A stretch of DNA of 37,721 bases from an uncultured Eubacteriales bacterium (lineage in GTDB: Bacteria; Bacillota; Clostridia; Saccharofermentanales; Saccharofermentanaceae), in NCBI GenBank assembly GCA_900317035.1, contig ONFC01000003.1, forward strand, positions 1 to 37,721. Direction: 5' to 3'. Positions within the stretch are counted from its first letter, which is position 1; every line of letters starts with the position of its first letter. The translations under genes and the position numbers were made by a program. The notes beneath the pieces were generated by a model. It ran no database searches and was not told the DNA's origin. It saw only the letters and a list, made by a program, of their open reading frames with translations. Below, piece by piece: positions 33,228-37,721 of this stretch.

Positions 33228-34448
33228 ATGGATCATCAGGAAGAAATCGAAAAGAACGAACAGATCGGCATCTCCGACGTCGAAGAAGACCTGCCGAGAA
33301 CCGATCACATGGCCTACCTTCCGGATATGGAGAAACTGCCGGACTCGGATATCGAAGAGCATGTCATCCGCGCGATGAATGAGTATGACTATACACGCTA
33401 TACCGCAGCGGATGTAAAGCGCGCACTTGCGAAAGAATACCTGACACCGGAAGACTTCGGCGCACTTCTGTCCCCTGCCGCGGAACCCTTTCTCGAGCAG
33501 ATGGCCCGGCGCGCTACGGAAGAGACGCAGAAGCACTTCGGAAATTCCGTACTTCTCTTCACTCCGCTTTATATCTCGAATTACTGCGAAAACTACTGCA
33601 TCTACTGCGGTTTTAACTGCAGAAATAAGATCCGCCGCGCCCGTCTCGACGAAGATGGCATCCGCCGTGAGATGGAAGCCATCGCGAAGACCGGTATGGA
33701 GGAGGTTCTGATCCTGACCGGTGAGAGCCGGAAGATGAGCGATGTGGAGTATATCGGAAAAGCATGCTCCATCGCCCACGAGTACTTCAAAAATGTCGGT
33801 GTCGAGGTCTATCCGATGAACACCGATGAATACGAGTATATCCACAAGTGCGGCGCGGACTATGTAACAGTGTTCCAGGAAACCTATGACAGCGACCGCT
33901 ACGAGCAGCTCCATCTGGCAGGACACAAGCGCGTCTTCCCTTACCGCCTGAATGCACAGGAAAGAGCCATCCGCGGAGGGATGAGAGGCGTCGCATTTGC
34001 TGCACTGCTGGGTCTTTCCGACTTCCGGAAGGATGCTTTTGCCGTCGGAAACCATGCGTATCTTCTGCAGCGCAAATACCCGCACGCGGAGATCTCTTTC
34101 AGCTGTCCGAGACTGCGCCCGATCATCAATAACGATAAGATCAATCCGAAAGACGTTCATGAGAAACAGCTTCTTCAGGTCATGTGCGCCTACCGCATCT
34201 TCATGCCGTATGCGGGCATCACGATCTCGACCCGCGAGCGTGCAGGCTTCCGTGACCATGTCATCGGCATGTGTGCCACCAAGATCTCCGCAGGTGTCAG
34301 CACCGGCATCGGAAGCCATGTGGAAGGGGACGAAGGAGAAGGAGATTCCCAGTTCGAGATCAGTGACGGACGTTCACTCTCTGAAGTGATCGACGCCATC
34401 CGCGCACAGGGGCTCCAGCCGGTATTAAACGACTATGTGTTTATTTGA
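33228..34448 (+). CDS. thiH: 2-iminoacetate synthase ThiH (radical SAM)
   Basis: A 406-residue radical SAM enzyme that cleaves tyrosine to dehydroglycine and p-cresol. The cluster motif is CENYCIYC (Cys 120, 124, 127). The C-terminal CATKISAGVSTGIGSH segment is typical of ThiH. It is about 30 residues longer than E. coli ThiH, the extra being an acidic N-terminus (1-35). ThiH rather than the oxidase ThiO fits an anaerobe. A GGAGG site precedes the ATG. Its end overlaps the tenI start by 14 bases. Confidence 0.95.
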   Translation: MDHQEEIEKNEQIGISDVEEDLPRTDHMAYLPDMEKLPDSDIEEHVIRAMNEYDYTRYTAADVKRALAKEYLTPEDFGALLSPAAEPFLEQMARRATEETQKHFGNSVLLFTPLYISNYCENYCIYCGFNCRNKIRRARLDEDGIRREMEAIAKTGMEEVLILTGESRKMSDVEYIGKACSIAHEYFKNVGVEVYPMNTDEYEYIHKCGADYVTVFQETYDSDRYEQLHLAGHKRVFPYRLNAQERAIRGGMRGVAFAALLGLSDFRKDAFAVGNHAYLLQRKYPHAEISFSCPRLRPIINNDKINPKDVHEKQLLQVMCAYRIFMPYAGITISTRERAGFRDHVIGMCATKISAGVSTGIGSHVEGDEGEGDSQFEISDGRSLSEVIDAIRAQGLQPVLNDYVFI

Positions 34449-34998
34449 GGGAAAAAACATCATCGCAGTGACATCGCGTGTACTCTGCCCGCGCCCGCTG
34501 TGGGAGCAGATCCCCAGGATCCGGGAAGCGGGCATCACGCGCGTGATCCTGCGTGAGAAGGACTTATCTTCCGGCGAATACCTCTCCCTCGCGGAAAAGG
34601 TGCTCCGGGCGTGCGAAGAGTGCGGCGTCAGCCTGACGATCCATTCTTTTCCGGAAGCCGCGGAATCGCTAGGCGTAAAAAGCCTGCATATGCCGCTGCC
34701 CCTTATGGAGAAAGACCTGTGCCGGTGCTTTTCCAGTCTGGGGACATCGGTCCATAGTATCGAGCAGCTCCGGGAAGCGGAATCTCTGGGCGTCACTTAT
34801 GTCACGGCAGGACACATCTTTGCGACAGACTGCAAAAAGGACCTCGCGCCACGAGGTCCCGGGTTTCTTTCAGATATCTGTGAAAATACGGATCTTCCGG
34901 TGTATGCCATCGGCGGAATCACTCCGGAAAATCTTCCGGAAGTCCTTCTTTGCGGAGCGAAGGGAGCATGTATCATGTCCTCCGCGATGCGGCTGTAA
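34435..34998 (+). CDS. tenI: thiazole tautomerase TenI (ThiE/TenI family)
   Basis: A 187-residue TIM-barrel protein. VILREKDLS (38-46), AGHIFATDCKKDLAPRG (125-141, with His 127) and VYAIGGITPENL (156-167) place it in the ThiE/TenI family. GHxFxTDCKKxL and SVHSIEQ match the B. subtilis TenI pattern closely as I recall it, and the thiamine phosphate synthase motif GVHLGQxD is replaced by SLHMPLPL. TenI is therefore preferred: it isomerises the ThiG product to the aromatic thiazole. ThiE activity cannot be fully excluded. It overlaps thiH by 14 bases and has no clear ribosome binding site, suggesting coupled translation. Confidence 0.75.
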   Translation: MCLFEGKNIIAVTSRVLCPRPLWEQIPRIREAGITRVILREKDLSSGEYLSLAEKVLRACEECGVSLTIHSFPEAAESLGVKSLHMPLPLMEKDLCRCFSSLGTSVHSIEQLREAESLGVTYVTAGHIFATDCKKDLAPRGPGFLSDICENTDLPVYAIGGITPENLPEVLLCGAKGACIMSSAMRL

Positions 34999-35025
34999 AT
35001 ACGGTCATGCCGGTACCGGTGACCT

Positions 35026-35712
35026 TTACAGGTCACACAGGAAACCTCCGCAAGGGAACTGATACAGTAATGCATCTATTCCAAAAGCACTGACCTTTCT
35101 GCCTTCTGCTTTCCCGTTCTGCACCTGCTTCGCGGCTTCAAGAAGCTGACGGACGGCCTCCGGCTTCTGGGGAAAATCCCCGTGCATCGGATAGATCTCG
35201 TCGTAGGTTCCGTCATATTCCTGAAGATGCATGAGGCTCATGATATAAAGGCCCAGATTCCTGTATTTTCCGAACATGAAGATATGTCCGTTCTGGATCG
35301 TATCTCCTGCGATCAGCACTCGGTTCTTCTCATCGAGGATCGCGATGCTTCCCGGTGTATGTCCCGGAATATCGATGATGCGAAGAGGCCTGTCACCCAG
35401 ATCGATCACGTCACCCTCCACGACCGGAAGGATCTTCCCTTTTCCGTTATTTGCCCGGTAGTTATCTTCTTCCTCCGGGTTCATATATACTTTGTCAAAA
35501 GCACCGTTGCCCGCGATATGATCCGGGTCTCCGTGGGTATTGATGAGGATGATCGGCAGGTCCGTAAGATCTTCCACGATCTCCCGGGCATTCTTCGTCG
35601 TCATGCCGGTATCGATCAGCGCGGCCTTTTTCGTACCGCAAAGGAGGAGAAAGCGAACTCCACGGTCTTCGATACGCCATGTGGTCTCATTGATCTGGAT
35701 TGCATTTGCCAT
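35026..35712 (-). CDS. MBL-fold metallohydrolase
   Basis: A 228-residue metallo-beta-lactamase-fold protein. The metal motif reads THGDPDH (59-65): the canonical HxHxDH has Asp in place of the second His. IPGHTPGSIAI, LIAGDTI and PMHGD supply the later ligands. It is cytoplasmic, with no signal peptide. Substrate unknown; glyoxalase II-like thioester hydrolysis is typical but unproven. A GGAGG site precedes the ATG. Its stop lies in a small hairpin (GTGACC / GGTCAC) between it and tenI, which converges on it with a 27-base gap. Confidence 0.85.
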   Translation of the reverse strand: MANAIQINETTWRIEDRGVRFLLLCGTKKAALIDTGMTTKNAREIVEDLTDLPIILINTHGDPDHIAGNGAFDKVYMNPEEEDNYRANNGKGKILPVVEGDVIDLGDRPLRIIDIPGHTPGSIAILDEKNRVLIAGDTIQNGHIFMFGKYRNLGLYIMSLMHLQEYDGTYDEIYPMHGDFPQKPEAVRQLLEAAKQVQNGKAEGRKVSAFGIDALLYQFPCGGFLCDL

Positions 35713-35794
35713 TGCCTGTTCCTCCTAATCCGGTGCCTCTATGCTGATATCTTTACGGTGTCCTTTTCTGATCCTGCCGGGTTTCTATGTTCGT

Positions 35795-35803
35795 AGTATA
35801 TCA
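35795..35803 (-). promoter_or_regulatory. extended -10 promoter for the MBL hydrolase gene
   Basis: TGaTATACT on the minus strand lies about 80 bases before the ATG. It is bracketed by a perfect 7-base inverted repeat, CCTGCCG (35773-35779) and CGGCAGG (35806-35812), which may be an operator. Confidence 0.4.
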
Positions 35804-35853
35804 TGCGGCAGGTGTGCGTGCGGATCTTTTTCTGCTTTTCGGAAATTCATTTC

Positions 35854-36843
35854 TTACGATACGATGCCCGAGTGAATGATCGTATCCACGTGTTTTTCCA
35901 GATACGGATCATTACTCTGGATCAGATCATGTTTCCGAAGCATCTTTACGATCTCCTCTGCGATCCTCTCTGAAAGCAGTACGACAGGATCCGAAAGATT
36001 CAGATAGTTGGGGCTGTATTTCTTTCCGGCCCACGCCTCCGGATCGCCATTGGTCTCAGAGAGTTCCCTGATCCACCTGCTGATCCTGCCCTCCTCATCC
36101 AGCTCCACAAGTCTTCTGTATGTCCACTTATAGTACGGCGGGTACTGACGTTTCAGAAGGAAAAACAGCTGCATGGCCGATTCGATTCCATGCAGCCGGC
36201 ACAGTCCTGCCGCCACGCGGTCGTCTCTGGACATGCACCGGGCATAGTTGACCTGAAGTGCCGCGGAGAAGGTGTGCAGCTCGTTTACGATGCGGATCTT
36301 CCAGATCCGGTCCGGATAGTAGGAAAGAAGCATATTTCTATATGCGGTAAAAGCACCTGTGTCGTCACGGAATACTTCTCCGTTCGTGGCTGTTGCCAGA
36401 CAGGAGTGGTCGATCTTTTCCCATTCTGCTTCACTAAGGGAAAGTTTCTTCACGTCGCAGTCTGCCCCCAGGATCTTGCTGTAGAAATCATGGATGGTCA
36501 TGACCCCTCTTCTTGCACGAAGGCGCGCGGTCAGATTGTTTCCCGGCTGCCGGTCGATTAGATCGTTATACGCCTGGTCCAGCGCTTGACCAAAGAGAGC
36601 CATATCCTCATCGGTCAGCCACAGGCACACACCGGTTCCGAAATCGTGATCCCGGGAGATACCGTCTTCGTATCCGAAGCAGTCCGAGCCTTCGCCGGAG
36701 AGACCCACGGCGATGCGGTCCTCATACTGCGGGAATTCCTTACGGATCATCGGCGCGACCTGGTTTTCATAGAAGCGCCGGCTGTTGCTGATCTGTGTCA
36801 TCCCCTCGGGATTCTCTATCCGTTCATCATTTCTATAGGTCAT
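35854..36843 (-). CDS. DUF4037 protein (nucleotidyltransferase-like)
   Basis: A 329-residue protein carrying the DUF4037 signature: GLSGEGSDCFGYEDGISRDH and the following DFG (47-69), which looks like a nucleotidyltransferase glycine/aspartate motif, then helical sequence with YPPYYKWTYRRL. No biochemical role is established for the family. The ATG at 36843 has GGG eight bases upstream and is preferred over a GTG at 36852. It overlaps the end of the preceding gene by 11 bases, so the two are coupled. Confidence 0.8.
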   Translation of the reverse strand: MTYRNDERIENPEGMTQISNSRRFYENQVAPMIRKEFPQYEDRIAVGLSGEGSDCFGYEDGISRDHDFGTGVCLWLTDEDMALFGQALDQAYNDLIDRQPGNNLTARLRARRGVMTIHDFYSKILGADCDVKKLSLSEAEWEKIDHSCLATATNGEVFRDDTGAFTAYRNMLLSYYPDRIWKIRIVNELHTFSAALQVNYARCMSRDDRVAAGLCRLHGIESAMQLFFLLKRQYPPYYKWTYRRLVELDEEGRISRWIRELSETNGDPEAWAGKKYSPNYLNLSDPVVLLSERIAEEIVKMLRKHDLIQSNDPYLEKHVDTIIHSGIVS

Positions 36844-37279
36844 TATCTTCACCCTTCTGCCGCACCATCTGCATCCTGCGGATATATTCTAACGCTTCTT
36901 CACGGCGCACTTCGCGGTTCCCCTCAAACAGCTGAAGGCTTCCTCTTTCTTCAGTCTCCATGATGCCTCTTGCAAGGACCTGGGAGATATGCGGCGCGCA
37001 GATCCGGCAGTCGTAGATGTCCCTTACTTCCTCATACGAAGGAAGTCCCGCGGATAGATCTTTCACACCCGCCACCTTCTGAAGATACCGGTGCAGGATC
37101 CGGGCGCAGTTTTTACGCAGAAGCACTTCGTCCTCAGTACCGAAATCTTCGCCTGCTGTCCAGTCCGTGCATACAGTTCCGGCCGTCCGGTCCTCCGCGG
37201 CGGCGGGCTCTGTTTTCCGGCACTCCGGCTCTTGCCCCGCCGCATCTTTTACACATAGAAGAAACTCACCGACCGTCAT
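36833..37279 (-). CDS. small protein with an SLH-like C-terminal segment
   Basis: A 148-residue protein with no signal peptide. Its C-terminal 65 residues (CAPHISQVLARGIME, then FEGNREVRREEALEYI) resemble an S-layer-homology repeat, where a gIxxG segment is followed by F.p...vtReE. SLH repeats normally work outside the cell, so a soluble cytoplasmic version is odd and the likeness may be superficial. The N-terminal part is low-complexity and cysteine-containing. It lies one base after the alpha-galactosidase stop and overlaps the DUF4037 gene, suggesting a three-gene operon. Confidence 0.65.
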   Translation of the reverse strand: MTVGEFLLCVKDAAGQEPECRKTEPAAAEDRTAGTVCTDWTAGEDFGTEDEVLLRKNCARILHRYLQKVAGVKDLSAGLPSYEEVRDIYDCRICAPHISQVLARGIMETEERGSLQLFEGNREVRREEALEYIRRMQMVRQKGEDNDL

Positions 37280-37280
37280 T

Positions 37281-37721
37281 TCATCCGGCTTTCCCGATGA
37301 TCAGCGTGATGTTCCCGTACGGGTCCAGTACCAGGAGTTTCCCAAGAAGATCTCTTCCCACTACGCTCTCCTCACCTGTCCAGACATTTCGTTCCAGGAG
37401 CGTTTTTGCATCCCTTAATTCTTCCGGAAAAGCACTTCCCAGTTTTTCGGATATCAGATCCAGGCCGATATGGATGTCTTCTTCGGCGATTTCTCCGGAA
37501 AGGTTATAGACCGAAAGCGCGATCCTTCCTCCGGACAGGGGCTTCGCCAGCACATCGACACGGTGATTGTCTCTGATATATTCCTTCGAAGGATCGGAGC
37601 AATCATAGGTCGTCCAGATCCTCTTTGCCTGGATCCCCAGCGGATCCTGATCAATGGCGATCAGTTCTTTGTTCGCGATGATGCGGTAGATCGCATCGTC
37701 TTTTTCTACCTTCCGCAGATC
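37281..37721 (-). CDS. C-terminal part of a GH27-type alpha-galactosidase
   Basis: The frame is open from the right window edge to a TGA at 37281, giving 146 C-terminal residues. The first part carries IIANKELIAIDQDPLG, the hallmark that ends the catalytic barrel of GH27 alpha-galactosidases. LAKPLSGGRIALSVYNLSGE follows, as in the C-terminal beta domain. The catalytic aspartates lie beyond the window. It would release galactose from alpha-galactosides. It is at the head of the visible operon with the SLH-like and DUF4037 genes. Confidence 0.85.
   Translation of the reverse strand, partial: DLRKVEKDDAIYRIIANKELIAIDQDPLGIQAKRIWTTYDCSDPSKEYIRDNHRVDVLAKPLSGGRIALSVYNLSGEIAEEDIHIGLDLISEKLGSAFPEELRDAKTLLERNVWTGEESVVGRDLLGKLLVLDPYGNITLIIGKAG

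Noticed and set aside
33210-34319. A 369-codon open frame on the minus strand opposite thiH
   Set aside because: ThiH has clear motifs and operon context; the antisense frame has none.
34999-35036. Terminator between tenI and the MBL hydrolase gene
   Set aside because: The GTGACC/GGTCAC hairpin is only six pairs, overlaps the hydrolase stop and has no T-run on either side.

Overview
The window looks like the chromosome of an anaerobic, low-to-moderate GC Firmicute, most likely a member of the Clostridia. Reasons: strong AGGAGG-type ribosome binding sites, several extended -10 promoters, an oxygen-sensitive class III ribonucleotide reductase with its radical-SAM activase, the anaerobic ThiH route to thiazole, and Gram-positive style lipoprotein and surface-polysaccharide genes. 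I cannot name a genus. There is no rRNA, prophage, insertion sequence or CRISPR array. One tRNA gene is present.

Layout. 1-4341 (+): the tail of an unknown gene, an FkbM-type methyltransferase, then two tandem copies of a two-gene unit (membrane double-zinc-ribbon protein plus a small single-pass membrane protein). 4354-6402 (-): galactokinase and a metallophosphoesterase. 6498-10505 (-): a membrane nucleotide-sugar dehydratase and a lipoprotein GH3 beta-N-acetylhexosaminidase. 10630-12710: a two-domain cyclic-nucleotide-binding protein (+), a small membrane protein and an XRE/GyrI-like regulator (-). 12981-14471 (-): an AAA/DUF4143 ATPase and tRNA-Ser(GCT). 14688-19421: a small membrane protein (+), then a PgaC-PgaD-like fused polysaccharide synthase, RmuC and a hemolysin III family protein (-). 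19595-24378 (+): a LacI-type sensor fused to a GGDEF domain, then a 960-residue acyltransferase/CapA/SGNH fusion. 24381-29790 (-): nrdG, nrdD with a fused redoxin, trxB, and a MerR-methyltransferase fusion, with two NrdR-like boxes before nrdD. 29945-31393 (+): an alanine-rich coiled-coil protein. 31488-34998 (+): thiS-thiF-thiG-thiH-tenI behind a possible attenuator. 35026-37721 (-): an MBL-fold hydrolase, a DUF4037 protein, an SLH-like protein and the 3' part of a GH27 alpha-galactosidase.

How the genes may work together. Surface polysaccharide is a recurring theme: the PgaC-PgaD fusion, the CapD-like dehydratase, the acyltransferase/CapA/SGNH fusion and the secreted hexosaminidase could make, modify or trim the same envelope glycans. 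The GGDEF protein could feed the synthase, because PgaC-PgaD is a cyclic-di-GMP receptor in E. coli. The nrdD-trxB pair forms a self-contained electron path from NADPH through thioredoxin reductase to the redoxin domain and the reductase. The thi operon makes the thiazole half of thiamine. The most unusual items are the three-domain envelope fusion, the duplicated zinc-ribbon/small-membrane-protein units, the PgaC-PgaD fusion and the thiS leader.
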